In this document: piece by piece, positions 1 to 6,611 of the stretch
Position numbering within the stretch: position 1 is the first letter of the stretch
Layout: every line of letters begins with the position of its first letter
Source of the DNA: JASHSH01 sp036490215
Lineage (GTDB): Bacteria; Pseudomonadota; Alphaproteobacteria; Rhodospirillales; Magnetospirillaceae
NCBI GenBank assembly: GCA_036490215.1
Contig: DASXEH010000007.1
Coordinates: 1 to 10,037, forward strand
Length of the DNA: 10,037 nucleotides
Reading direction: 5' to 3'
Made by a program: the position numbers and the translations under genes
The notes under the pieces: model-generated
Databases searched by the model: none
Told to the model about the DNA's origin: nothing
The model's input: only the letters and a program-made list of their open reading frames with translations

Positions 1-33
1 GGGCGGGTTTCGAGGTTGCGGCCGGCCTTTACT

Positions 34-1569
34 TCAGGCGACCGACACGAGCGTCGGTTGCAGCGCGCCCGACACGTTCGGCGTTACCTTGAGATCGGCT
101 TTGTACACTACGGGCTGAACATATTGTAGCAGGGGAATGACGTATCCTTGCTCGGCAATGTATTTATCGACCGCTTTCCAGCCTTCGATGCGCTTTTTCT
201 CGTCCTTTTCGCCCCATAAGGGACCAATTTTGGCGTCGAGGTCGGCAGATTTCCAGGCCGAATGGGGCGACGGTCCGAACATCGCGAAGCCGGTCGATGT
301 GGTCGGGTCGCCAATCGCGTTACCCCAGTTGTAGAACGCCGCCGGCGCCAGCTTGTGGGTGGTGCGCAGTTCAAAATGCTTGGCGATCTCGTAGACTTCG
401 ATCTCTGCCTCGATACCCACCTTGCGCCACATGCCGACGATCGCCTGGATCATCTCGTAGTCCTTCGGCTTGAAACCGCGCGTCGTCTGGATGATGAATT
501 TGGCGGGTTTCTGCGGCGAGAACCCCGAGGCGGCGAGCAGTTCGGTCGCCTTCTTCGGATCATAAGGTGTCTTGATCGACGGATCGTAGGACGCGTATTC
601 GGGGGCCTCGAGCGTGTCGATTGGGACGCCATAGCCGAGCAGCAGACGGTCGATGATGGCTTTCTTGTCGATAGCGTGAATGGCCGCGAGACGGACATTC
701 TTGTCAAGCATCACATCCTTGTTGGTGATGAAGATCATGCCGATGTCCGAGATCGGCTTCGCTACGCCAGCGAGCCCCTTGATCTTCTTGAGGCGATTGA
801 ATTCTTCGTACGGAACCTCGAGCGTGACGTCGGACGATCCGGATTCGATCTCGGCGACCCGCGTCGTCGCGTCAGGAACGAATTTGAAGATCACGGTTTC
901 GAACGCGGGCTTGGCGCCCCAGTAATGGGGGTTGGCTTTTAGCCGCAGGAACGCATTGCCCGAATATTCGTCGACCATGTACGGGCCGGTTCCGATCGGC
1001 TTCTTCTCGAAGCCTTCGGCGCCCGCCTTCTCGTAGTAGGCCTTCGGCAAGACGTAGCCGGTGAGGAAGGCCATCCACAGGAAGAAGGTCGGCTCGTAGC
1101 GAAGCACGTCGCCGGTGATCCTGTTGCCGTCGATCTTGTAGTTGCCGGCGGTGGACCAGATAAACTGGATAGGGTTGCCGCCGTCCTTCTTGCCCGCGCG
1201 CTCCAGCGACCAGACAATGTCTTCCGGCGTGAAGGGTGAACCATCGTGCCACTTTACATCCTTGCGCACGTCCATCCAGAGCTTGGACTTGTCGTCATTC
1301 CACCCCCACGCGGTAAGCAGGCCGGGCTCGAACGACAGGTCCGGCTTCTGGCCGATGTACTGGTCAAATACCGACCGGTAGATCGCCTGGATCGTCGGGT
1401 TCACCGCCGACGGACCGCTGGTTGGATCGAAGGACGGCAGGTTGACGTTGAAGGCGATGGTCAGCGTGGTCTTCCCGGCAGCTTGCGCCGGGCTGCCATG
1501 GGCGATGAGAAGGTCGGTGAGGAATGCGCTCGCGCCGAGAGCGAGAGTTTGGCGTCGTGTAAACGTCAT
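34..1569 (-). CDS. ABC transporter substrate-binding protein, family 5 (peptide/nickel type)
   Basis: The 511-residue product is a periplasmic solute receptor of the SBP_bac_5 family, which delivers oligopeptides, nickel or other small organic solutes to a Dpp/Opp-type ABC permease. The N-terminus has a twin-arginine-like signal (T4-R5-R6-Q7, then a hydrophobic stretch to about residue 23) and a likely AQA cleavage site after A30, so export by Tat is plausible. The mature part has the family pattern: a 'FDPTSG' segment, a 'W-HDGSPFTPEDIVWSLER' segment near residues 105-125, 'PIGTGPY' and 'LKANPHYWG' in the middle, and a C-terminal lobe. Length is normal for the family. The ATG at 1567-1569 is preceded by a strong AAAAGGGGAG ribosome-binding site. 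It is divergent from iorA. No permease gene is visible because only 33 bases remain downstream. The substrate cannot be assigned; family-5 members are also used for non-peptide ligands. Confidence 0.93.
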   Translation of the reverse strand: MTFTRRQTLALGASAFLTDLLIAHGSPAQAAGKTTLTIAFNVNLPSFDPTSGPSAVNPTIQAIYRSVFDQYIGQKPDLSFEPGLLTAWGWNDDKSKLWMDVRKDVKWHDGSPFTPEDIVWSLERAGKKDGGNPIQFIWSTAGNYKIDGNRITGDVLRYEPTFFLWMAFLTGYVLPKAYYEKAGAEGFEKKPIGTGPYMVDEYSGNAFLRLKANPHYWGAKPAFETVIFKFVPDATTRVAEIESGSSDVTLEVPYEEFNRLKKIKGLAGVAKPISDIGMIFITNKDVMLDKNVRLAAIHAIDKKAIIDRLLLGYGVPIDTLEAPEYASYDPSIKTPYDPKKATELLAASGFSPQKPAKFIIQTTRGFKPKDYEMIQAIVGMWRKVGIEAEIEVYEIAKHFELRTTHKLAPAAFYNWGNAIGDPTTSTGFAMFGPSPHSAWKSADLDAKIGPLWGEKDEKKRIEGWKAVDKYIAEQGYVIPLLQYVQPVVYKADLKVTPNVSGALQPTLVSVA

Positions 1570-1640
1570 GCTTGATCTCCCCTTTTAATACGGCCCGTCA
1601 TTGCGGGCGCGATCCTCAGCGATCCAAGCGCCGAATTTTT

Positions 1641-1671
1641 CTTGAGATATTATAACCCTCAATATTTGAAG
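1641..1671. promoter_or_regulatory. 31-bp imperfect dyad in the divergent promoter region (operator candidate)
   Basis: CTTGAGATATT (1641-1651) and AATATTTGAAG (1661-1671) are inverted copies matching at 9 of 11 positions around a 9-bp centre. The dyad covers the TATAAT box of the binding-protein gene, a usual position for a regulator site. No regulator can be named; the MarR protein encoded at 6603-7109 is one possible candidate. Confidence 0.4.
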
Positions 1672-1677
1672 CTTAAC
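1649..1677 (-). promoter_or_regulatory. Putative promoter of the substrate-binding protein gene
   Basis: Read on the minus strand there is a perfect TATAAT at 1654-1649, about 80 bp before the start codon of the binding-protein gene. The -35 region is weak: GTTAAG at 1677-1672 with a 17-bp spacer or TTAAGC with 16 bp. The predicted transcript start is near 1642, giving a leader of roughly 70 nt. A matching -10 with a poor -35 would suit a promoter that needs an activator, but that is inference. Confidence 0.5.
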
Positions 1678-1711
1678 ATTTCTCCGGTTCCCGCGCAAGC
1701 GGCGCCGCAGG

Positions 1712-1737
1712 GGATATATGGATTTGAAAATATGTCC
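1712..1737. repeat. 26-bp imperfect inverted repeat in the divergent gap
   Basis: GGATATAT (1712-1719) and ATATGTCC (1730-1737) are inverted copies with 7 of 8 positions matching and a 10-bp spacer. It sits about 40 bp upstream of the iorA -35 box, where an activator could bind. It could equally be chance in AT-rich DNA. Confidence 0.25.
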
Positions 1738-1777
1738 GGCGCAAAAGATGCTGACATTCAAGCCCTAACCTGCTCAA

Positions 1778-1806
1778 TTGACAGGCTTGGCTGCCCTAAA
1801 TATGCT
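1778..1806 (+). promoter_or_regulatory. Sigma70-type promoter of the iorAB operon
   Basis: TTGACA at 1778-1783 (perfect -35), exactly 17 bp of spacer, then TATGCT at 1801-1806 (-10, four of six consensus positions). Transcription would begin near 1813, leaving a leader of about 34 nt before the ATG at 1847 with its ribosome-binding site. The TTG of the -35 box is in frame with iorA and could be mistaken for an upstream start codon. Confidence 0.7.
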
Positions 1807-1846
1807 GTTGCAAATAATCACGCGGCCAATAACGGGAGCAAAACCC

Positions 1847-4000
1847 ATGGCGGAAAGGTCCTTCGAGCGCGAGGTTCAGGACCTGCGATTGGGCGCAGGC
1901 GAGGTATTCCGCGGCGAGGGCATCCTCGCGATCACCAAGGCGCTCCTGCAGTCGGGCGTATCGTATGTCGCGGGTTATCAGGGTTCGCCGATCTCGCATC
2001 TGATGGATGTTCTTGCTGACGCCAAAGACGTGATGGATGAACTCGGAGTCCATTTCGAAACTTCCGCGTCGGAGGCGGCCGCCGCTGCGACGCTGTCGGC
2101 CTCTGTAATGTATCCGCTGCGTGGTGCGGTGACCTGGAAGTCAACCGCTGGCACCAATGTGGCTGCGGACGCACTGTCGAATCTCGCCTCTGGCGGTGTC
2201 ACCGGCGGCGCCCTTATCGTTATCGGCGAGGATTACGGCGAAGGCTCCTCGATTATGCAGGAGCGCAGCCACGCCTATGCGATGAAGTCGCAGATCTGGC
2301 TGCTCGACCCGCGTCCCAATCTGGAAATGCTGGTGAAAATGGTCGAGCAGGGCTTCGAGCTTTCGGAGGCGACGCACACGCCGGTCATGCTGGAAGTTCG
2401 CATCCGCACCTGCCATGTGCATGGTCAGTTCGTCGCCAAGGACAACAAGCGCCCGGCCTTCACGCTGCGCCAGGCGATGGAAAATCCCTCGCGCGACGTC
2501 AACCGCATCGTGCTGCCGCCAGCCTCCTTCCAGCATGAGAAGGAAAAGCTGGAGAAGCGTTGGCCGGCGGCGATCGACTTCATCAAGAGTCGCAAGCTGA
2601 ACGAGGTGTTCGGGCCGCAGGACGGCCCGGTTGGGATCATCATGCTCGGTGGTCTCTACAACACCGTGCTGCGCGGCCTGCAGCAACTCGGACTCGCCGA
2701 CGTCTATGGAGAGTCAACCGTCCCGCTCTACGTGCTCAACGTCGCCTATCCGGTCATCGAGGACGAGGTGGTCGCGTTCTGCGCCGGCAAGTCCGCGGTG
2801 CTGATGGTCGAGGAGGGCGCGCCCGATTTTCTCGAACAGGCGCTCAACACCGTATTGCGCCGACGCGACCTTCAGACCAGGATCAGCGGCAAAGATGTGC
2901 TGCCGATGGGCGGTGAATATACCGCCCAGGTGGTGGTCAACGGCCTCCGCTCCTTCCTGCAGACCCATGCGCTGTCGATGCTCGGCAACCAGCCGCCGAT
3001 TCCCGATCCCTCGCCGGTGCTCGGTCACGCGAAAATCAAGGCACTGGCGGAAGTCGTGCCGCCGCGCCCGCCGGGCTTCTGCACGGGATGTCCGGAGCGT
3101 CCGATCTTCGCCGCGCTGAAGCTGACAGAGAACGAGCTTGGTCCGCACCATATCTCCGCAGATATCGGCTGCCATCTGTTCTCGATCCTGCCGCCGTTCA
3201 ATCTCGGGGGCACGACCATGGGTTATGGACTGGGCCCGGCATCCGCTTCGGCCTTCAACGTCGCGTCCGACAAGCGGGCGATCTCGGTCATGGGCGACGG
3301 CGGCTTCTGGCACAATGGGCTCGCCTCTTCGATCGGAAACGCGGTGTTTAACAAACAGGACGGCGTGATCCTGATCGTCGACAACTACTATTCCGCCGCC
3401 ACGGGCGGGCAGGATATCCTGTCCTCACGTGCGGCGAATCCGCGTCGCAAGACCAACAACTCGATCGTGGATGCGGTGAAGGGCGTCGGCGCGACCTGGG
3501 TGCGCCAGATAGATCGCACCTACGATGTCGCGAAGGTGCGCGACACGCTGCGCGAGGCGCTGACGAGCAAGGAGAAGGGGCCGAAAATCGTTGTCGCCTC
3601 GTCCGAATGTATGCTCAACAAGCAGCGGCGCGTCCGGCCCCTGTTCGCCAAGGCGGTTGCCGGCGGCGAGCGGGTCGTTAAGGAACGCTTCGGTGTCGAC
3701 GAGGACGTCTGCACCGGCGATCACGCCTGCATTCGCCTGTCCGGCTGCCCGTCGCTGTCGCTCAAGCACACCGACGATCCTCTCAAGGACGACCCGGTCG
3801 CCGCGATCGACAACTCCTGTGTCGGTTGCGGCAATTGCGGCGAGGTGTCGGAAGCTGCCGTGCTTTGTCCTTCGTTCTATCGCGCCGACATCGTCTTCAA
3901 TCCGAACCGCCGCGACCGCTTTCTGGCGCGTTTGCGCGGCGCGGTGATCGGCTGGCTGCAGCATCGGCGAGAGTCGCGCCGGATCGTTTTTGCCGACTGA
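1847..4000 (+). CDS. iorA: Indolepyruvate (2-oxoacid) ferredoxin oxidoreductase, alpha subunit
   Basis: This 717-residue cytoplasmic subunit would oxidatively decarboxylate an aryl 2-oxoacid such as indolepyruvate to the acyl-CoA and reduce ferredoxin, using thiamine diphosphate (TPP) and iron-sulfur clusters. Domains in order: pyruvate-ferredoxin-oxidoreductase-like N-terminal domain (Y44-QGSPIS, then EAAAAATLSASVMYPLRG), a central domain, the conserved FCTGCPERP segment (C412, C415), and the TPP-binding domain with GDG at 483-485, 26 residues, then D512-N513. A ferredoxin-like C-terminus follows: C622xxD625xxC628, C634-P635, then C658xxC661xxC664 and C674-P675. The ATG at 1847 is chosen because GGGAG lies 8 bp upstream; an in-frame TTG at 1778 is the promoter -35 box. 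The iorA stop overlaps the iorB ribosome-binding region. The exact 2-oxoacid is not proven; phenylpyruvate or another oxoacid is possible. Confidence 0.9.
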   Translation: MAERSFEREVQDLRLGAGEVFRGEGILAITKALLQSGVSYVAGYQGSPISHLMDVLADAKDVMDELGVHFETSASEAAAAATLSASVMYPLRGAVTWKSTAGTNVAADALSNLASGGVTGGALIVIGEDYGEGSSIMQERSHAYAMKSQIWLLDPRPNLEMLVKMVEQGFELSEATHTPVMLEVRIRTCHVHGQFVAKDNKRPAFTLRQAMENPSRDVNRIVLPPASFQHEKEKLEKRWPAAIDFIKSRKLNEVFGPQDGPVGIIMLGGLYNTVLRGLQQLGLADVYGESTVPLYVLNVAYPVIEDEVVAFCAGKSAVLMVEEGAPDFLEQALNTVLRRRDLQTRISGKDVLPMGGEYTAQVVVNGLRSFLQTHALSMLGNQPPIPDPSPVLGHAKIKALAEVVPPRPPGFCTGCPERPIFAALKLTENELGPHHISADIGCHLFSILPPFNLGGTTMGYGLGPASASAFNVASDKRAISVMGDGGFWHNGLASSIGNAVFNKQDGVILIVDNYYSAATGGQDILSSRAANPRRKTNNSIVDAVKGVGATWVRQIDRTYDVAKVRDTLREALTSKEKGPKIVVASSECMLNKQRRVRPLFAKAVAGGERVVKERFGVDEDVCTGDHACIRLSGCPSLSLKHTDDPLKDDPVAAIDNSCVGCGNCGEVSEAAVLCPSFYRADIVFNPNRRDRFLARLRGAVIGWLQHRRESRRIVFAD

Positions 4001-4010
4001 GAGCACCACC

Positions 4011-5561
4011 ATGAGCGACGACGCCGACAACGGGCCGAAGCGCCTGTCGCGTGAAAAGCCGCTTTCGATCGCGATCCTTGCCATGGGCGGGCAGGGCGGC
4101 GGCGTGCTGGCCGACTGGATCGTCGAGGTCGCCGAGTCCCAGGGCTGGGTCGCGCAGTCCACGTCGGTGCCTGGCGTGGCGCAGCGCACCGGTGCAACGA
4201 TCTACTACATTGAGGCATTGCCACCGCGCGACGGCGTCGCGCCCGTGCTTTCCCTGATGCCGACGCCCGGCGACGTCGATGTGGTGATGGCGTCCGAACT
4301 GATGGAGGCCGGCCGCTCCGTGCTGCGCGGCCTGGTGACACCCGACCGGACCACGATGATCGCCTCGACCCACCGCGCCTATGCGGTGTCAGAAAAGGAG
4401 CGGCCGGGCGATGGCGTAGGCGATCCGGCTGTCGTTACCGACGCGACCGATTTCGCCGCCAGGCGCGTCATCGCGTTCGATATGGAAGCGCTCGCGGCCA
4501 AGAATGGCAGCATGATTTCTGCGGCGATGCTCGGCGCGCTCGCTGCCTCCGAGGCCTTGCCGTTTCCGCGGCCGGCCTATGAAGCGATCGTCGGCGCCGG
4601 CTCGAAAGGCGCGAGCGCCAGCCTCAAGGCCTTTACTGCCGCTTACGAACGAACTCGGTCCGCGCCACGCGAGGCGCAGCGTCAGGGCACCGTCAAGCGT
4701 CTCGACGAACTGCCGCAGGACGCTGGCCACCCCGATCTGAATGCTCTCCTCGTGCGGATACGCACCGAGTTTCCGGACGCGGCGTGGCCGATGCTGTTTG
4801 CCGGGGTCAAGCGCACCGTCGACTTTCAGGATGTTGCTTATGGTCATGAATATCTCGATCGGGTTCGGTCTCTCGCCGCGCTCGACCGTGGCCATGGTGG
4901 TGCCAGCAAGACCTTCGTCCTGACCTGCGAGGCGGCCAAATATATCGCGGTGGCGATGGCCTACGACGATGTCATCCGGGTCGCCGATATCAAGGTGCGG
5001 TCGTCGCGGTTCGCGCGGCTGCGCAACGAAATCGGTGCGAAACCGGACCAGATCGTCCACTCCACGGAATATCTGCATCCCCGTGCGGAGGAAGTGTGCG
5101 GTGCGCTGCCGGCGCGCCTCGGCGGCTTTATCGAGTCACGTCCCAAGCTCTTTGGCGCACTCGACAATTTTGTTAATCGCGGCCGTCGCATCGATGTCCG
5201 GCGTCTCGGTGGTTTTCTTCAACTGTACGTGGTCGCCTCATTGCGTTCACGCCGCCGCGGTAACCTTCGTCACAGCCGTGAAGTCGCTCATCGCGAAGCC
5301 TGGCTTGCCCGCGCCAGCGAAACGCTGCCGAACAACTACGACCTCGCGGTCGAGATCCTGCGCTGTCGTCGCCTGGTGAAGGGCTATTCGGACACCCATG
5401 TGCGCGGCCTTTCAAAGTTCGACCGCGTGATGGCGATGGTGCCCCAACTGGTCGGCCGCGACGACGGCGCCGTGTGGCTGGAGCGGCTCAAGCGGGCCGC
5501 GCTGCTCGACGAGGCGGGCACCGCGCTCGACGGCGCCATCAAGACAGTAGCGTCGCTTTAG
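4011..5561 (+). CDS. iorB: Indolepyruvate oxidoreductase beta subunit with DUF6537 C-terminal domain
   Basis: The 516-residue protein is the partner subunit of IorA. Residues about 18-210 form the pyruvate/ketoisovalerate oxidoreductase gamma-type domain, with the glycine-rich MGGQGGGVL at 25-33 and SVPGVAQRTGATIYYIE at 52-68, which in this family takes part in CoA binding and catalysis. Residues about 225-510 resemble DUF6537, a region otherwise found at the C-terminus of single-chain proteobacterial indolepyruvate oxidoreductases, with the recognisable stretch GYSDTHVRGLSKFDRVM near 450-470. Classical archaeal IorB is only about 200 residues, so this one is more than twice as long. The ATG at 4011 is chosen over an in-frame TTG at 3990 because TGAGAG at 3998-4003 lies 7 bp upstream. 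The iorA stop codon is part of that site and the gap is 10 bp, so translation is probably coupled. Confidence 0.88.
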   Translation: MSDDADNGPKRLSREKPLSIAILAMGGQGGGVLADWIVEVAESQGWVAQSTSVPGVAQRTGATIYYIEALPPRDGVAPVLSLMPTPGDVDVVMASELMEAGRSVLRGLVTPDRTTMIASTHRAYAVSEKERPGDGVGDPAVVTDATDFAARRVIAFDMEALAAKNGSMISAAMLGALAASEALPFPRPAYEAIVGAGSKGASASLKAFTAAYERTRSAPREAQRQGTVKRLDELPQDAGHPDLNALLVRIRTEFPDAAWPMLFAGVKRTVDFQDVAYGHEYLDRVRSLAALDRGHGGASKTFVLTCEAAKYIAVAMAYDDVIRVADIKVRSSRFARLRNEIGAKPDQIVHSTEYLHPRAEEVCGALPARLGGFIESRPKLFGALDNFVNRGRRIDVRRLGGFLQLYVVASLRSRRRGNLRHSREVAHREAWLARASETLPNNYDLAVEILRCRRLVKGYSDTHVRGLSKFDRVMAMVPQLVGRDDGAVWLERLKRAALLDEAGTALDGAIKTVASL

Positions 5562-5624
5562 CGCACCCTCGCGTTCTTCCCAACAGCCATCGCGTCCCAA
5601 CATTCCGATCGAACATGAATCTCC

Positions 5625-5665
5625 TGGAATGGCCAGCGTCCACCTTTGCTAACGCGGCCATTCCA
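5625..5665. terminator. Strong stem-loop between convergent genes (possible bidirectional terminator)
   Basis: TGGAATGGCC (5625-5634) and GGCCATTCCA (5656-5665) are perfect inverted copies. Inside them GCGT (5636-5639) and ACGC (5652-5655) also pair, giving a 14-bp stem with one bulged A and a 12-nt loop. It starts 63 bp after the iorB stop and lies about 150 bp beyond the VOC gene stop on the other strand. No run of T follows on either strand, so it is not a classic intrinsic terminator; it may instead protect the mRNA 3' end or bind a protein. Confidence 0.45.
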
Positions 5666-5683
5666 ATCAGGCTTAGGCCCCGG

Positions 5684-5721
5684 TTTCCGGACGGCCCCGA
5701 GTTAAGGGAGCGATCCGGAAA
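5684..5721. repeat. Inverted repeat in the convergent gap
   Basis: TTTCCGGA (5684-5691) and TCCGGAAA (5714-5721) are perfect 8-bp inverted copies separated by 22 bp. The role is unknown. Apart from this, the 5625-5665 stem-loop and the 5757-5779 hairpin, nothing is seen in 5562-5817. Confidence 0.3.
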
Positions 5722-5756
5722 TTCGATGCTTCATACAATCCTGGGTGCAGAACGTG

Positions 5757-5779
5757 CGAGCGCGTGCGCAGCACGCTCG
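5757..5779 (-). terminator. Small GC-rich hairpin downstream of the VOC gene
   Basis: CGAG+CGTGC (5757-5760, 5763-5767) pairs with GCACG+CTCG (5771-5779) around a GCA loop with a 2-nt bulge. It lies about 40 bp after the VOC stop codon on the minus strand. There is no U tract, so a terminator role is only suggested by position. Confidence 0.25.
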
Positions 5780-5817
5780 GCAGCGACGCCGAACGTGCCA
5801 ATCGAGCTTCGTCGTTC

Positions 5818-6444
5818 TTACTTCGATGGGTCCTTTGGCGACCAGAGCTTGACATTGGAGGTCTTCTCGTAAGCCATGCCGTCGGGATAGGTGATGGCCT
5901 CCATCTGCAGTCCCCATGGCGCCTTGAAATAGAGGATCGACTGACCGGCTGCGGGGCCCTCCTTGATCGGAATCGGTCCGGCATAGGTCTGGACACCCTT
6001 GGCCTTCAGATACTCTTCGGCGGCCTTGATGTCGTCGACATAGAGCGCGATGTGATAGCCGCCAACGTCGCTGTTTTTCGGCTGCACGACCTTTTGATCA
6101 GGCGAGGAATAGTTGAACAGCTCGATGTTGGAGCCCGAGCCGCACCGGATCTGGGTGATCTGGTTGATCACCGCTCGCGGATTGACGCCGAGCACGTCTT
6201 GCATGAACGTGCCCTTGTCGTCGGAGAAGGGCCCAAAGGACATCACTTTCTGGCAACCGAGAACGTCGACGAAGAACGTCTCCGCCTGCTTCATGTCTGG
6301 CACCGTGATGCCGGTATGGTCGTGGCCGCGCATGCCGGGCAGACCTGCCGCCTGGCTCGAAACGATCGATGCACCGAGAACAAACGTGCTGGCGATGAGG
6401 CCGTAGAACGCCCGCGCCGGCGACACGAACAGAGAACTCTTCAT
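5818..6444 (-). CDS. Exported VOC (glyoxalase/bleomycin-resistance fold) family protein
   Basis: The 208-residue product has a Sec-type signal peptide: a basic start (K2, R11), a hydrophobic stretch at about 13-29 and a likely cleavage near SSQAAG (residues 29-34). It is therefore probably periplasmic. The rest is a vicinal-oxygen-chelate domain built of two beta-alpha-beta-beta-beta halves. Candidate metal ligands sit in the expected places: H43 (in GHDHTGITV), E108 (NIELFNY), H131 (GGYHIALYV) and E182 (GLQMEAITYP). Family members act as glyoxalases, isomerases, dioxygenases or binding proteins, and the reaction here cannot be assigned. The ATG at 6444 follows a GGGAG ribosome-binding site. 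It is on the same strand as the MarR gene, 158 bp downstream of it, with its own promoter-like sequence. An extracytoplasmic location is unusual for this superfamily. Confidence 0.85.
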   Translation of the reverse strand: MKSSLFVSPARAFYGLIASTFVLGASIVSSQAAGLPGMRGHDHTGITVPDMKQAETFFVDVLGCQKVMSFGPFSDDKGTFMQDVLGVNPRAVINQITQIRCGSGSNIELFNYSSPDQKVVQPKNSDVGGYHIALYVDDIKAAEEYLKAKGVQTYAGPIPIKEGPAAGQSILYFKAPWGLQMEAITYPDGMAYEKTSNVKLWSPKDPSK

Positions 6445-6480
6445 GAGACATTTCTCCCAACGCCAGGAGTTCGGTGGTCA

Positions 6481-6507
6481 GGGAATGCTCCTGGCATTCG
6501 CATTCCC
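6481..6507 (-). promoter_or_regulatory. Dyad / alternative stem-loop in the VOC gene leader
   Basis: GGGAATGC (6481-6488) and GCATTCCC (6500-6507) are perfect 8-bp inverted copies 11 bp apart. A second GCATTC at 6494-6499 can pair with the same left arm (6 bp, 5-nt loop), so two mutually exclusive hairpins are possible. It lies 37-63 nt before the VOC start codon, inside the predicted leader. It could be an RNA control element or a DNA operator. Confidence 0.35.
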
Positions 6508-6527
6508 GGTGCTACGTCAAAACTGAC

Positions 6528-6559
6528 GCCTCGACCTTTTAAGCCTCGAAATTTTAAGC
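6528..6559. repeat. 15-bp tandem direct repeat over the VOC promoter
   Basis: Two consecutive units, GCCTCGACCTTTTAA (6528-6542) and GCCTCGAAATTTTAA (6543-6557), differ only at two bases (CC versus AA), and GC follows the second. The second unit contains the putative -10 box of the VOC gene and the first lies over the predicted start of transcription. This arrangement fits an operator bound by a regulator at two adjacent sites. Confidence 0.5.
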
Positions 6560-6579
6560 ATATAATTTATACGCGTAAA
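6551..6579 (-). promoter_or_regulatory. Putative promoter of the VOC gene
   Basis: On the minus strand TTTACG (6579-6574, four of six -35 positions) is followed by a 17-bp spacer and TAAAAT (6556-6551, five of six -10 positions). Transcription would start near 6544, leaving a leader of about 100 nt. The surrounding block 6550-6610 is strikingly AT-rich compared with the rest of the window. Confidence 0.5.
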
Positions 6580-6592
6580 GCGACTATCGGTA

Positions 6593-6611
6593 GATATTTC
6601 GGTTAAATATC
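6593..6611. promoter_or_regulatory. 19-bp AT-rich palindrome at the MarR gene stop codon (operator candidate)
   Basis: GATATTT (6593-6599) and AAATATC (6605-6611) are perfect 7-bp inverted copies with a 5-bp centre. The MarR gene's TAA stop codon (6605-6603 on the minus strand) straddles the centre and the right arm. Size and AT content fit MarR operators, and it lies just upstream of the VOC promoter. A weak transcript hairpin is the alternative. Confidence 0.4.

Noticed and set aside
1..33. GGCCGGCC-centred short palindrome downstream of the binding-protein gene
   Set aside because: It is only 8 bp, self-complementary without a loop and without a T run, so it does not support a terminator call.
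262..942. 226-codon plus-strand frame
   Set aside because: It is antisense to the substrate-binding protein gene and shows only low-complexity Arg/Asp-rich sequence.
1642..2019. 125-codon plus-strand frame across the iorA promoter
   Set aside because: It is out of frame with iorA, starts in promoter DNA and has no resemblance to a known protein.
3425..4189. 254-codon minus-strand frame spanning the iorA-iorB junction
   Set aside because: It is antisense to two well-supported genes and has no family resemblance.
5764..6606. 280-codon open frame on the plus strand
   Set aside because: It is antisense to the VOC gene and runs through its promoter region; no domain pattern.
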